DNA of 64,000 bases from Bradyrhizobium barranii subsp. barranii (GTDB lineage: Bacteria > Pseudomonadota > Alphaproteobacteria > Rhizobiales > Xanthobacteraceae), in assembly GCF_017565645.3 (NCBI RefSeq), contig NZ_CP086136.1, positions 2,308,001-2,372,000 on the forward strand. The letters run 5' to 3'. The notes below the pieces were generated by a model. The model was not told the DNA's origin. It saw nothing but the letters and a program-made list of their open reading frames with translations, and did no database searches. Below are positions 33,546-42,894 of this stretch, one piece after another (the stretch's first letter is position 1; each line of letters begins with the position of its first letter). The position numbers and the translations under genes were made by a program.

Positions 33546-36329
33546 ATGGATGATCTGTTGCGGGAGTTTTTGACGGAGACCAGCGAGAGCCTGGACACCG
33601 TCGACAATCAGTTGGTGAAGTTCGAGCAGGAGCCGAACAACGCCAAGATCCTGGATAACATCTTCCGCCTGGTCCACACCATCAAGGGCACTTGCGGCTT
33701 CCTCGGACTGCCGCGGCTTGAAGCGCTGGCACATGCCGGCGAGACGCTGATGGGCAAATTCCGCGACGGCATGCCGGTGACGGGGCAGGCCGTGACGGTG
33801 ATCCTGTCCTCGATCGACCGCATCAAGGAGATCCTCGCCGGGCTGGAGGCGACCGAAGCCGAGCCCGAGGGCACCGACCGCGATCTCATCGACAAGCTGG
33901 AAGCGATGGTCGAGCAGGGCATGGCGGCTATGGCCGCAGGGGCCGCTGCTCCTGTCGCTGAAGCGCCGCCGCTGGTACCGGAAGCGCCGGCCGAAGCCAA
34001 AGCCGTGCCTGCCAAAGAGATGACGCAGGGCTCGCTGATCGACCAGACCCTGGAGCGCCCGCTGCGTCCGGGCGAAGTCTCGCTCGACGAGCTCGAGCGC
34101 GCCTTCCGCGAGACCGCGATCGAAGCGCCGGCCCCCGTCGTCAAGGCCGAGCCCGCGCCGGCTGCTGAAGCTCCGGCGCCCGCCGCCAAGGAAGCTGCGA
34201 AGCCCGCCAAGGAAAAGGTCGCGCCGAAGAAGTCGATGGCCGACGAGGGCGCCGCCGAGGGCGACCGCATCGCCAACCAGTCGATCCGCGTCAACGTGGA
34301 TACGCTGGAGCATCTGATGACCATGGTCTCCGAGCTGGTCCTGACCCGCAACCAGCTGCTGGAGATCTCCCGCCGCAACGAGGACACCGAGTTCAAGGTG
34401 CCGTTGCAGCGCCTCTCCAACGTCACCGCCGAGCTGCAGGAAGGCGTCATGAAGACGCGCATGCAGCCGATCGGCAATGCCTGGCAGAAGCTGCCCCGCA
34501 TCGTCCGGGACCTCTCGAGCGAACTCGGCAAGCAGATCGAGCTGGAGATGCACGGCGCCGACACAGAGCTCGACCGCCAGGTGCTCGATTTGATCAAGGA
34601 CCCGCTCACCCACATGGTGCGCAACTCCGCCGACCACGGCCTGGAGACCCCCGCCGAGCGGCTCGCGTCCGGTAAGGGCGAGCAGGGCACCATCCGCCTG
34701 TCCGCCTATCACGAGGGCGGCCACATCATCATCTGCATCGCCGACAACGGCCGAGGCCTCAACACCGAGAGGATCAAGGCCAAGGCGATCTCCTCCGGTC
34801 TCGTCACCGAGGCCGAGCTCGAGAAGATGAGCGAAGCCCAGATCCACAAGTTCATCTTCGCGCCCGGCTTCTCGACCGCGGCGGCCATCACCTCGGTCTC
34901 GGGCCGCGGCGTCGGCATGGACGTGGTGCGCACCAATATCGACCAGATCGGCGGCACCATCGACATCAAGTCGGTGGCCGGCGAGGGTTCCTCCGTCACC
35001 ATCAAGATCCCGCTGACCTTGGCCATCGTCTCGGCGCTGATCGTCGAGGCCGCCGGCGACCGCTTCGCGATCCCGCAGCTCTCGGTGGTCGAGCTCGTCC
35101 GTGCCCGCGCCAACTCCGAGCACCGCATCGAGCGCATCAAGGACACCGCTGTCCTCAGGTTGCGCAACAAGCTCTTGCCGCTGATCCACCTCAAGAAGCT
35201 GCTCAAGATCGACGACGGCGCCGCCTCCGATCCCGAGAACGGTTTTATCGTGGTGACCCAGGTCGGCAGCCAGACCTTTGGCATCGTCGTCGACGGCGTG
35301 TTCCACACCGAAGAGATCGTGGTCAAGCCGATGTCGACGAAGCTCCGTCACATCGACATGTTCTCCGGCAACACCATTCTGGGCGATGGCGCTGTCATCA
35401 TGATCATCGATCCCAACGGCATTGCCAAGGCGCTCGGCGCCGCCGGCTCCTCGGCCCATGACATGGGCGACGAGAATGGCGCGCATCACATCGGAAGTGG
35501 CGAGCAGACCACCTCGCTCCTCGTGTTCCGCGCTGGCTCCAGCCAGCCCAAGGCGGTCCCGCTCGGGCTCGTTACCCGCCTGGAAGAGCTGCCGGCCGAC
35601 AAGATCGAGTTCAGCAACGGCCGCTACATGGTGCAGTACCGCGAGCAGCTGATGCCGCTCGTCGCCATGGAGAGCGTCACCATTGCGAGCCAGGGCGCCC
35701 AGCCGATCCTGGTGTTTGCGGACGACGGCCGCTCCATGGGCCTCGTCGTCGACGAGATCATCGACATCGTCGAGGAACGGCTCAACATCGAGGTCGGCGG
35801 CTCCGCCTCCGGCATTCTCGGCTCGGCCGTGATCAAGGGCCAGGCCACCGAGGTGATCGACGTCGGCCACTTCCTCCCCATGGCGTTCGCCGACTGGTTC
35901 ACCCGCAAGGAGATGAAGCCGTCGCAGCACTCGCAGTCGGTGCTGCTGGTCGACGACTCGGCCTTCTTCCGTAACATGCTGGCCCCGGTGCTGAAGGCGG
36001 CCGGCTACCGCGTCCGCACCGCGCCGACCGCGCAGGAGGGCCTGGCTGCACTGCGTGCGCAGAGCTTCGACGTGGTCCTGACCGACATCGAGATGCCCGA
36101 CATGAACGGGTTCGAGTTCGCCGAAGTGATCCGCTCCGACACCAATCTGGGCGCGATGCCGATCATCGGCCTGTCCGCGCTGGTGTCGCCGGCGGCGATC
36201 GAGCGCGGCCGTCAGGCCGGCTTCCACGACTATGTTGCCAAGTTCGACCGTCCCGGTCTGATCGCGGCGCTGAAGGAACAGACCGCGGGCGCCGCCGGCG
36301 CCTCCGAGCTGAGCCGGGCAGCGGCGTAA
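33546..36329 (+). CDS. cheA: Chemotaxis histidine kinase CheA with C-terminal receiver domain
   Basis: 927 aa. The Hpt domain carries H44 in FRLVHTIKGTCGF; a Pro/Ala/Glu-rich linker covers about 130-235. Then come the dimerisation helices, the ATPase domain (HMVRNSADHGLE, GRGVGMDVV), CheW-like modules (about 490-640 and a second from about 660), and a receiver domain from about residue 798 with phospho-acceptor D847 in LTDIEMPDMNG. The CheA–receiver fusion could act as a phosphate sink. First gene of cheA-cheW-cheY-cheB-cheR. Confidence 0.95.
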   Translation: MDDLLREFLTETSESLDTVDNQLVKFEQEPNNAKILDNIFRLVHTIKGTCGFLGLPRLEALAHAGETLMGKFRDGMPVTGQAVTVILSSIDRIKEILAGLEATEAEPEGTDRDLIDKLEAMVEQGMAAMAAGAAAPVAEAPPLVPEAPAEAKAVPAKEMTQGSLIDQTLERPLRPGEVSLDELERAFRETAIEAPAPVVKAEPAPAAEAPAPAAKEAAKPAKEKVAPKKSMADEGAAEGDRIANQSIRVNVDTLEHLMTMVSELVLTRNQLLEISRRNEDTEFKVPLQRLSNVTAELQEGVMKTRMQPIGNAWQKLPRIVRDLSSELGKQIELEMHGADTELDRQVLDLIKDPLTHMVRNSADHGLETPAERLASGKGEQGTIRLSAYHEGGHIIICIADNGRGLNTERIKAKAISSGLVTEAELEKMSEAQIHKFIFAPGFSTAAAITSVSGRGVGMDVVRTNIDQIGGTIDIKSVAGEGSSVTIKIPLTLAIVSALIVEAAGDRFAIPQLSVVELVRARANSEHRIERIKDTAVLRLRNKLLPLIHLKKLLKIDDGAASDPENGFIVVTQVGSQTFGIVVDGVFHTEEIVVKPMSTKLRHIDMFSGNTILGDGAVIMIIDPNGIAKALGAAGSSAHDMGDENGAHHIGSGEQTTSLLVFRAGSSQPKAVPLGLVTRLEELPADKIEFSNGRYMVQYREQLMPLVAMESVTIASQGAQPILVFADDGRSMGLVVDEIIDIVEERLNIEVGGSASGILGSAVIKGQATEVIDVGHFLPMAFADWFTRKEMKPSQHSQSVLLVDDSAFFRNMLAPVLKAAGYRVRTAPTAQEGLAALRAQSFDVVLTDIEMPDMNGFEFAEVIRSDTNLGAMPIIGLSALVSPAAIERGRQAGFHDYVAKFDRPGLIAALKEQTAGAAGASELSRAAA

Positions 36330-36356
36330 CGGCACTGGGGATCAGGAGATACCGCT

Positions 36357-36830
36357 ATGAGCAACAAGAAGACGCAGATCGGCGAAGGCGCCATGGTCGA
36401 ATACGTCACCGCGATGATCGGCGGCCAGCTGTTCGGCCTGCCGATCTCCCGGGTCCAGGACGTGTTCATGCCCGAGCGCGTCACCCGCGTTCCCCTGTCC
36501 TCGCGCGAGATCGCGGGGGTGCTGAACCTGCGCGGCCGCATCGTCACCGTGGTCGACATGCGCGCCCGGCTCGGCCTGCCCAAGCCCGAGGACGGCAAGG
36601 CCCCGATGGCGGTCGGCGTCGACCTGCGCGGTGAATCCTACGGCCTCCTGATCGACCAGATCGGCGAAGTGCTGCGCCTTGCCGAGGCCGGCATGGGAGA
36701 GAACCCCGTCAACCTCGATCCCCGCATGGCCAAGCTCGCCGGCGGCGTCCACCGCCTCGACGGCCAGCTCATGGTCGTCCTCGACGTCGATCGCGTCCTC
36801 GAGCTCGCGCCCGAGATGATGGCGGCCTGA
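36357..36830 (+). CDS. cheW: Chemotaxis adaptor CheW
   Basis: 157 aa, one CheW domain: LFGLPISRVQDVF, RVPLSSREIAGVLNLRGRIV (in its parts) and VVDMRARLGLP. It couples chemoreceptors to CheA at the inner membrane. It begins 27 bp after cheA with an AGGAG site. No receptor gene is in the window. Confidence 0.95.
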   Translation: MSNKKTQIGEGAMVEYVTAMIGGQLFGLPISRVQDVFMPERVTRVPLSSREIAGVLNLRGRIVTVVDMRARLGLPKPEDGKAPMAVGVDLRGESYGLLIDQIGEVLRLAEAGMGENPVNLDPRMAKLAGGVHRLDGQLMVVLDVDRVLELAPEMMAA

Positions 36831-36868
36831 TACGGCGGCATCGCCGCCGACGGACTCGCAATTGGAAG

Positions 36869-36886
36869 TACCCCCACAAGGGGGTA
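36869..36886 (+). other. Stem-loop between cheW and cheY
   Basis: TACCCCC-ACAA-GGGGGTA forms a perfect 7-bp stem with a four-base loop 16 bp before the cheY start. There is no T run, so it is not a simple terminator; an mRNA processing or stabilising element is possible. Confidence 0.55.
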
Positions 36887-36902
36887 GGAAGCAGAGGTTC
36901 AC

Positions 36903-37268
36903 ATGCGCACTTGTCTCGTCGTTGATGATTCCAGCGTCATCCGCAAGGTTGCGCGCCGGATCCTGGAGGGCCTCGACTTCCAGATTCTCGAAGCCGAGGA
37001 TGGTGAGAAGGCACTGGAGGCCTGCAAGCGCGGCTTGCCCGATGCCGTGCTGCTCGACTGGAACATGCCGGTCATGGACGGCTACGAATTCCTTGGCCAT
37101 CTCCGGCGGATGCCCGGCGGTGACCAGCCCAAGGTGGTGTTCTGCACCACTGAGAACGACGTCGCGCACATCGCCCGTGCGCTGCACGCCGGCGCCAACG
37201 AATACATCATGAAGCCCTTCGACAAGGACATCGTGACGGCGAAATTTCAGGAAGTCGGACTTATCTGA
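36903..37268 (+). CDS. cheY: Single-domain response regulator CheY
   Basis: 121 aa, a lone receiver domain. The acidic pair sits in VVDDS, the phospho-acceptor is D52 in LLDWNMPVMDG, and the switch residues T (CTTEN) and K (MKPFD) are in place. Phospho-CheY would bind the flagellar motor switch. It lies between cheW and cheB. Confidence 0.93.
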   Translation: MRTCLVVDDSSVIRKVARRILEGLDFQILEAEDGEKALEACKRGLPDAVLLDWNMPVMDGYEFLGHLRRMPGGDQPKVVFCTTENDVAHIARALHAGANEYIMKPFDKDIVTAKFQEVGLI

Positions 37269-37342
37269 GCGAACATCCGGAGGCTGAACGGATCCTTCGG
37301 CGATTGTTTCAACTGAACCGTTTCAGTCTGAGTTGGTGAGTA

Positions 37343-38530
37343 ATGAGTGTTGCGTTCGCAGGTAATTCGACCACGGGTCCGTCGCGCGACGCCGGGCCGC
37401 TGCGGGTGATGGTCGTCGACGACTCGGTCGTCATACGCGGTCTGATCTCGCGCTGGATCGGTGCCGAGCATGACATGGAGGTCGCGGCCTCGCTGCGCAC
37501 CGGGCTCGAGGCGGTCAACCAGCTCGAACGCATCAATCCCGACGTTGCCGTGCTCGACATCGAAATGCCCGAGCTCGACGGCATCTCGGCGCTGCCGCAA
37601 CTGCTGGCGAAGAAGCGCGATCTCGTCATCATCATGGCCTCGACGCTGACCCGCCGTAACGCGGAGATCAGCTTCAAGGCGCTGTCGCTCGGTGCGGCCG
37701 ACTACATTCCGAAGCCGGAGTCGACGCGCGAAGCGTCGGCCGCGGACATCTTTCATCACGATTTGATCCAGAAGATCCGTCATCTCGGCGCGCGGCTACG
37801 CCGCAGGCCCGCAGTCGCGAGCCCGCCGCTGGCGCCCGCGACCCCGGCTGCACGTGCACCGGCTGTCGTGCGGCCCGCCGCGCCCGCACCGGCTCTGCAT
37901 GCGCCGTCGTCTGGGGTACTGTCCACGCGCCCGTTCTCGGCCCACGCACCGAAGGTGCTGCTGATCGGCTCCTCGACCGGCGGTCCGCAGGCGCTGATGG
38001 CGCTGGTCACCGAGCTCGGCCCGGTGATCGACCGCTTCCCGGTGCTGATCACCCAGCACATGCCGCCGACCTTTACCACCATTCTCGCCGAGCACCTGGC
38101 GCGCGCGAGTCGCAAGCCGGCGGCCGAGGCGGTCGACGGCGAGCCGGTGAAGCCGGGACGGATCTACCTCGCGCCCGGCGGCAAGCACATGCGTGTCGTG
38201 CGCAGTGGCGCGGACACGGCGATCGCGCTCGACGACGGTCCCGCCGTCAATTTCTGCAAGCCCGCGGTCGATCCGCTGTTCACCTCCGCCATCGACATCT
38301 GGCACGGCAACATCCTCTCGGTGATCCTGACGGGCATGGGCTCGGACGGCATGCGTGGCGGCAAGGACATCGTCGCCGCCGGCGGCAACGTGATCGCGCA
38401 GGACGAAGCCTCCAGCGTGGTCTGGGGCATGCCGGGCGCGGCCGCCAATGCCGGCATCTGCGCGGCGATCCTGCCGCTCAACCAGATCGGCGCCAAGGTC
38501 AACCGCCTGTTCGCGGGAGACCGCTCGTGA
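37343..38530 (+). CDS. cheB: Chemoreceptor methylesterase CheB
   Basis: 395 aa. N-terminal receiver domain with D72 in [11 protein letters not shown], a Pro/Ala-rich linker (about 155-195), and a C-terminal methylesterase with catalytic S211 in GSSTGGPQA, a histidine in ITQHMPP and the aspartate in [10 protein letters not shown]. Phosphorylated CheB removes methyl groups from, or deamidates, receptors. Its stop overlaps the cheR start (GTGA). Confidence 0.95.
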   Translation: MSVAFAGNSTTGPSRDAGPLRVMVVDDSVVIRGLISRWIGAEHDMEVAASLRTGLEAVNQLERINPDVAVLDIEMPELDGISALPQLLAKKRDLVIIMASTLTRRNAEISFKALSLGAADYIPKPESTREASAADIFHHDLIQKIRHLGARLRRRPAVASPPLAPATPAARAPAVVRPAAPAPALHAPSSGVLSTRPFSAHAPKVLLIGSSTGGPQALMALVTELGPVIDRFPVLITQHMPPTFTTILAEHLARASRKPAAEAVDGEPVKPGRIYLAPGGKHMRVVRSGADTAIALDDGPAVNFCKPAVDPLFTSAIDIWHGNILSVILTGMGSDGMRGGKDIVAAGGNVIAQDEASSVVWGMPGAAANAGICAAILPLNQIGAKVNRLFAGDRS

Positions 38531-39399
38531 CGCCGGTCGACTACGAATATCTGCGCAAGTTCCTGAAAGAGCGCTCTGGCCTCGATCTCTCCGCCGACAA
38601 GCAGTATCTCGTCGAGAGCCGGCTGCTGCCGCTTGCCCGCAAGGCGAGCTTGCCCGGGATTCCCGATCTCGTGCTGAAGATCAGGAACGGCGACGGCCGG
38701 CTTGCGACCGACGTGGTCGAAGCGATGACCACTAACGAGACCTTCTTCTACCGCGACAAGATCCCGTTCGATCATCTGCGCGACACCATCCTGCCGGGCC
38801 TGCTCCAGGCGCGCGCGGCGCGCAGGTCGCTCCGCATCTGGTCGGCGGCCTCGTCGACCGGGCAGGAGCCCTATTCGATCGCGATGTGCCTTAAGGAGAT
38901 GGGCGCGGCCTTCGCCGGCTGGCGCATCGAGATCGTCGCCACCGATCTGTCGCAGGAGGTGCTGGAGAAATCCAGGGCTGGCATCTACAGCCAGTTCGAG
39001 GTGCAGCGCGGCCTGCCGATCCAGCACCTGATGAAATACTTCACGCAAGTCGGCGAGCTCTGGCAGCTCAATGCCGACATTCGCGCGATGGTGCAGTTCC
39101 GTCAGCTCAATCTGTTGCAGGACTTCTCCCATCTCGGCACGTTCGACGTGATCTTCTGCCGCAACGTCCTGATCTATTTCGACCAGGACACCAAGGCCGT
39201 GATTTTCGAACGCATGGCGAAGGGACTGGAAGCCGACGGCACGCTGCTGCTTGGCGCCGCCGAATCCGTCGTCGGCATCACCGACGCGTTCCGCCCGATC
39301 ACCGAGCGCCGCGGTCTCTATCAGCTCAACCCCGCGCGCTCCGGCCGTCCGATGGGCGGATTGATGCCGCAGCCGCTGAAAATCGCAGCGGCGAGGTGA
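38527..39399 (+). CDS. cheR: Chemoreceptor methyltransferase CheR
   Basis: 290 aa from the GTG at 38527, overlapping cheB by four bases. The SAM-binding and catalytic parts are clear: [29 protein letters not shown] and [13 protein letters not shown]. CheR methylates receptor glutamates. The preserved cheB-cheR coupling fits joint adaptation control. It is the last gene of the cluster. Confidence 0.95.
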   Translation: MTPVDYEYLRKFLKERSGLDLSADKQYLVESRLLPLARKASLPGIPDLVLKIRNGDGRLATDVVEAMTTNETFFYRDKIPFDHLRDTILPGLLQARAARRSLRIWSAASSTGQEPYSIAMCLKEMGAAFAGWRIEIVATDLSQEVLEKSRAGIYSQFEVQRGLPIQHLMKYFTQVGELWQLNADIRAMVQFRQLNLLQDFSHLGTFDVIFCRNVLIYFDQDTKAVIFERMAKGLEADGTLLLGAAESVVGITDAFRPITERRGLYQLNPARSGRPMGGLMPQPLKIAAAR

Positions 39400-39410
39400 T
39401 CTCCGTTTCT

Positions 39411-39554
39411 GTCATTCCGGGGCGGCGCGTCAGCGCCGAGCCCGGAATCCATAACCACAGGCAATCGTAACAGGCAGGCTGACAGAGCCGGCCTCTTTCA
39501 TCTGCCTGTGGTTATGGATTCCGGGCTCGCGACTACGTCGCGCCCCGGAATGAC
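39411..39554. repeat. Palindromic intergenic repeat (about 144 bp)
   Basis: GTCATTCCGGGGCG (39411) pairs with CGCCCCGGAATGAC ending at 39554. An inner arm set (CCATAACCACAGGCA and TGCCTGTGGTTATGG) extends the fold. It lies between convergent cheR and the GspS-like gene and is likely to terminate both. Confidence 0.8.
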
Positions 39555-39560
39555 GAGACT

Positions 39561-40721
39561 CTACAAAATCGCATGCGGCAGAAACCGCGAGCGGTTGCCC
39601 GTGATCGGGCTCTCATCCTCGCGGATCGACAGGCCGCACGGCTCGTGGTTCACCAGCCAGCTTCCCACCACCACATAGAAGCCCGAGAAATTCGGCAGCG
39701 GTGACAATGCCTGCCGCACGAAGCCTTCTGCGCCGTAAGGTCCTGCCTGCTCGTCGAGCGGCGTGCCTCCGGACACCAGCGTGACATTGGCGCCTTCGCG
39801 CGACAGCAGCGGCTTGCGGACGTAGGAGCTGCCGAGCTCGGCTGCCCGCGCGTCGTCCTCGAAGAAGGCCGGCAGCAGATTGGGATGGTTCGGAAACATC
39901 TCCCAGAGCAGCGGCAAAATGCCCTTGTTGGAGAGCACCGCCTTCCACGGCGGCTCGATCCAGCGTGTCGGCGCGCTCATCAGCTTGGCGCCGAAGGCGT
40001 CGTGGAACATCCATTCCCAGGGATAGAGCTTGAAGGCGAACGCGATGTCGCCGTCGTCGAGATCGACGAAGCCGCCAGGCTCGTCGCGCCAGCCGATCTC
40101 CTCGATGTCGAGCATCCTGGTCGAGAGCCCCGCCTGGCGCGCGGTGTCCTCGAGATAAGCGAGTGTGCCGGCGTCTTCCTCGTTGCCGGTGGTGCCGGTG
40201 AGATGGACATGGCGGCCTGCGGCAATCTCCTTCCACGCCGCGATCAGCCGCTCGTGGATGGAGTTGAACTGGTCGGCGCGCGCCGGAATGATGCGGCGTT
40301 CGATCGCCTGTTCGAGCCAGGTCCATTGAAACACCGCGGCCTCGAAGATCGAGGTCGGCGTATCCGCGTTGTATTCGAGCAGCTTTGCAGGCGACTGTCC
40401 GTCGAACTTCAGATCGAGCCGGCCATAGAGGCTGCGGTCGTCGCGCTCCCAGCTCTCGGCGATCAAGCTCCAGAACGCCTCCGGAATCTTCAGGCGTCGC
40501 AGATAGCGCTCGTCACCGATCACGCGGCCGGCAAGCTCGATGCACATCGCGTCGATCTCGGCTGTCGGCGCCTCGATGCCGCGCTCGATCTCGTCGAGCG
40601 TGAAGGCGTAATAGGCGCTCTCGTCCCAATAGCGTTCGCCGTCGATGGTGTGGAAGGCGAAGCCGCATTGTTCGGCGGTCTGCCGCCAGTCGTCGCGCTC
40701 GGGGCAGACGATGCGTCGCAT
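39561..40721 (-). CDS. Glutathionylspermidine-synthase-like ATP-grasp protein (YjfC/YgiC type)
   Basis: 386 aa, the size of YjfC/YgiC and of the synthetase half of Gsp. Typical segments are KLLEYNADTPTSIFEAAVFQW, TGNEEDAGTLAYLEDTA, WIEPPWKAVLSNKGILPLLW and the C-terminal YVRKPLLSREGANV and GSWLVNHEPCGLSIREDESP. ATP-grasp enzymes join a carboxylate to an amine. It follows a YjfM-like and a YjfL-like gene, as in E. coli yjfL-yjfM-yjfC. The real substrate of these stand-alone homologues is unknown; spermidine or a protein peptide are proposals. Confidence 0.88.
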   Translation of the reverse strand: MRRIVCPERDDWRQTAEQCGFAFHTIDGERYWDESAYYAFTLDEIERGIEAPTAEIDAMCIELAGRVIGDERYLRRLKIPEAFWSLIAESWERDDRSLYGRLDLKFDGQSPAKLLEYNADTPTSIFEAAVFQWTWLEQAIERRIIPARADQFNSIHERLIAAWKEIAAGRHVHLTGTTGNEEDAGTLAYLEDTARQAGLSTRMLDIEEIGWRDEPGGFVDLDDGDIAFAFKLYPWEWMFHDAFGAKLMSAPTRWIEPPWKAVLSNKGILPLLWEMFPNHPNLLPAFFEDDARAAELGSSYVRKPLLSREGANVTLVSGGTPLDEQAGPYGAEGFVRQALSPLPNFSGFYVVVGSWLVNHEPCGLSIREDESPITGNRSRFLPHAIL

Positions 40722-40733
40722 GTTATTTCCTGC

Positions 40734-40806
40734 GCATGATCTCCGCGCAAACGCGTTCCGCGTTTGTCGCGAGGGAAAACCGGTGGCCGCTTTTCCGGAT
40801 CATGCG
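40734..40806. repeat. REP-like palindromic repeat
   Basis: GCGCATGATC (40734) pairs loosely with GGATCATGCG (ending about 40806), with AAACGCGTTCCGCGTTT (40749-40765) as an internal palindrome and AAAACCGG / CGCTTTTCC near the right end. Its right part in reverse (TGATCCGGAAAAGCGG) resembles the sequence next to the IS110 element at 17364. It lies between the YjfM-like and YjfC-like genes. Confidence 0.7.
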
Positions 40807-41185
40807 TTAGCCGCCGCCCGAGAAGCCATGGCCGAACGAGCCGAAGCCGCCACGGCTCACGCTGCTGGAGCCTGAGTCCGAAGAGGTTCCGGGAATGGCT
40901 CGAGGAATCGCTGCTGAAGAAGCTTGACCGCGACGACCAGCGCGAGCTGCTGCCGCCCGATGAACTGCTGCTACTGCTGCACGTCGTGGTCGTCTGGCCC
41001 GGCACGGCTCCTGGCGAGGGCTCGCAGTGCTGCCGTGGCATCAGCGTGTAGGCGGTGGTGCCGACCGCGATCGTGCCCATCACCAGTAGCGCGACATGGC
41101 CGGAGCGCTTCACCGGCGGCCCCGATGGCGGCGCCGCGGGCGCCGGCCGGCGCTTGCCGAACTCCTTTTTGGAGGGTTTGGCCAT
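40807..41185 (-). pseudogene. YjfM/DUF1190-like protein with a frameshift
   Basis: From the ATG at 41185 (RBS GGAGGG) the protein has a basic N-terminus, one membrane segment (HVALLVMGTIAVGTTAYTLM, about 30-49), cysteines at QHCEP and TTTTCSS, and a Ser-rich region. In frame it runs past the gene end. Removing one C from the CCC near 40890-40893 (HSRNLF becomes HSGTSS) restores a tail SDSGSSSVSRGGFG followed by SFGHGFSGGG and TAA at 40807-40809. RGGFG is typical of the DUF1190 C-terminus. A single inserted C is the simplest reading, so the gene may be intact in the organism. Confidence 0.65.
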
Positions 41186-41186
41186 G

Positions 41187-41591
41187 TCAGTAGATCATGC
41201 AGGCGGCGTTCAACAGGCCCGCCGCGAGGGAGGACAGCCCGAGCCAGATCGCCGGCGCAAGCTCGCCTGCGGCAATCCGTGCCGACAGGTTCGGCACCGG
41301 GACCTTCACCAGGAAGAGCACGATAATCTGGACGATCAGGGCGATGACCGCCCAGATCAGGCAGTCCAGCACATTGGCCGAATGCGCGATCGCGCTGACC
41401 AGTGGCGCCACGAAGCCGAGCAGGCTGAGGCCGAGCGCGATCGCGGCGGCCGGCTCGTTGTCGCGGATGAGCTGGAACTCATTGTGCGGGGTGATGCGGG
41501 TGTAGACGAACAGATACGCCACGATCGCGATCAGGCCGGTGCAGAAATAGACCAGGAAGGCGGGCAGGCCGGCCAGTGATTGCAGGATCAT
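41187..41591 (-). CDS. DUF350 / YjfL-like membrane protein
   Basis: 134 aa from the ATG at 41591, preceded by GGGGGAACG. Four hydrophobic segments are visible (AFLVYFCTGLIAIVAYLFVY, AAAIALGLSLLGFVAPLVSA, VLDCLIWAVIALIVQIIVLF and AAGELAPAIWLGLSSLAAGL), the DUF350 layout. The stop is one base before the YjfM-like start region, so the two are coupled. With YjfM and YjfC it forms a conserved trio of unknown function, possibly a membrane-linked ATP-grasp modification system. Confidence 0.85.
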   Translation of the reverse strand: MILQSLAGLPAFLVYFCTGLIAIVAYLFVYTRITPHNEFQLIRDNEPAAAIALGLSLLGFVAPLVSAIAHSANVLDCLIWAVIALIVQIIVLFLVKVPVPNLSARIAAGELAPAIWLGLSSLAAGLLNAACMIY

Positions 41592-41675
41592 CGTTCCCCC
41601 ATCGTGCAGCGACCATTCGTCGGCGGGGGGAGGATAGCGGTTCAATGGCGCAAGGACGATGAGGCCGCGTTGGCG

Positions 41676-41720
41676 TCCCCAAAAAACAAAACCCCGCCAT
41701 TTGCGGCGGGGTCCAGGCTG
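41676..41720 (-). terminator. Intrinsic terminator of ctrA
   Basis: On the minus strand ACCCCGCCGCAAATGGCGGGGT forms a strong stem and is followed by TTTGTTTTTT. It lies 40 bp after the ctrA stop and points the same way. Confidence 0.85.
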
Positions 41721-41761
41721 GGAGGAGCGAGCCCCGGGGGCTCGCGGCGTAAACTTAGGGA

Positions 41762-42463
<702 letters not shown>

Positions 42464-42894
42464 GCCAGTTCCCCATAGTCGCCGCTCCTGGGCGTCAGGT
42501 CGGCCGCATTCGCGGCACTCAACAAAACGCCTTTGAACAACTGATTCGGATCCTGACAACAGATGGTTAACAAACTCTGATTCTGGAACGCAAGTCCCCC
42601 CGGTGCAATTTTTGTCGAATCGCCCTAAGGTCTTGCGCGCGAAGCAGCTTTCGTCACCCCGTACCGTTCAAGTTCCACTTTAAGAGACGGGCCTAACCGA
42701 CTCCCGCGACTCAGCCTTCTTCTGAAGGGGAGTCACGCTCAGTCACAAAGACAGTGACGCAATGATTAACGATGCGGGTAAACACGAAGTTAAGCGCCGT
42801 TCAGAAATATGGCGAAACTTAAGTCTTTCGCCATGAAGCCCGGGATCGGAGGCGATCACCTTATGAAGGTCCTCTTATTAAAGGCGCGCCCCTG
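42464..42894. promoter_or_regulatory. Divergent ctrA / fliI control region with CtrA-type sites
   Basis: 431 bp, more AT-rich than the genes. TAAA-CACGAAG-TTAA (42779-42793) is one mismatch from the CtrA consensus TTAA-N7-TTAA and lies about 100 bp before fliI. TTAACCAT reads on the minus strand at 42563-42570, about 100 bp before ctrA, and another TTAA lies at 42766-42769. Auto-control of ctrA and control of flagellar genes by CtrA fit, but are inferred from pattern. Confidence 0.5.

Noticed and set aside
33504..36335. 943-codon open frame on the minus strand opposite cheA
   Set aside because: It is the mirror of a GC-rich coding frame. Its protein is His/Gly/Arg/Asp-rich with no domain, while the plus strand encodes a complete CheA.
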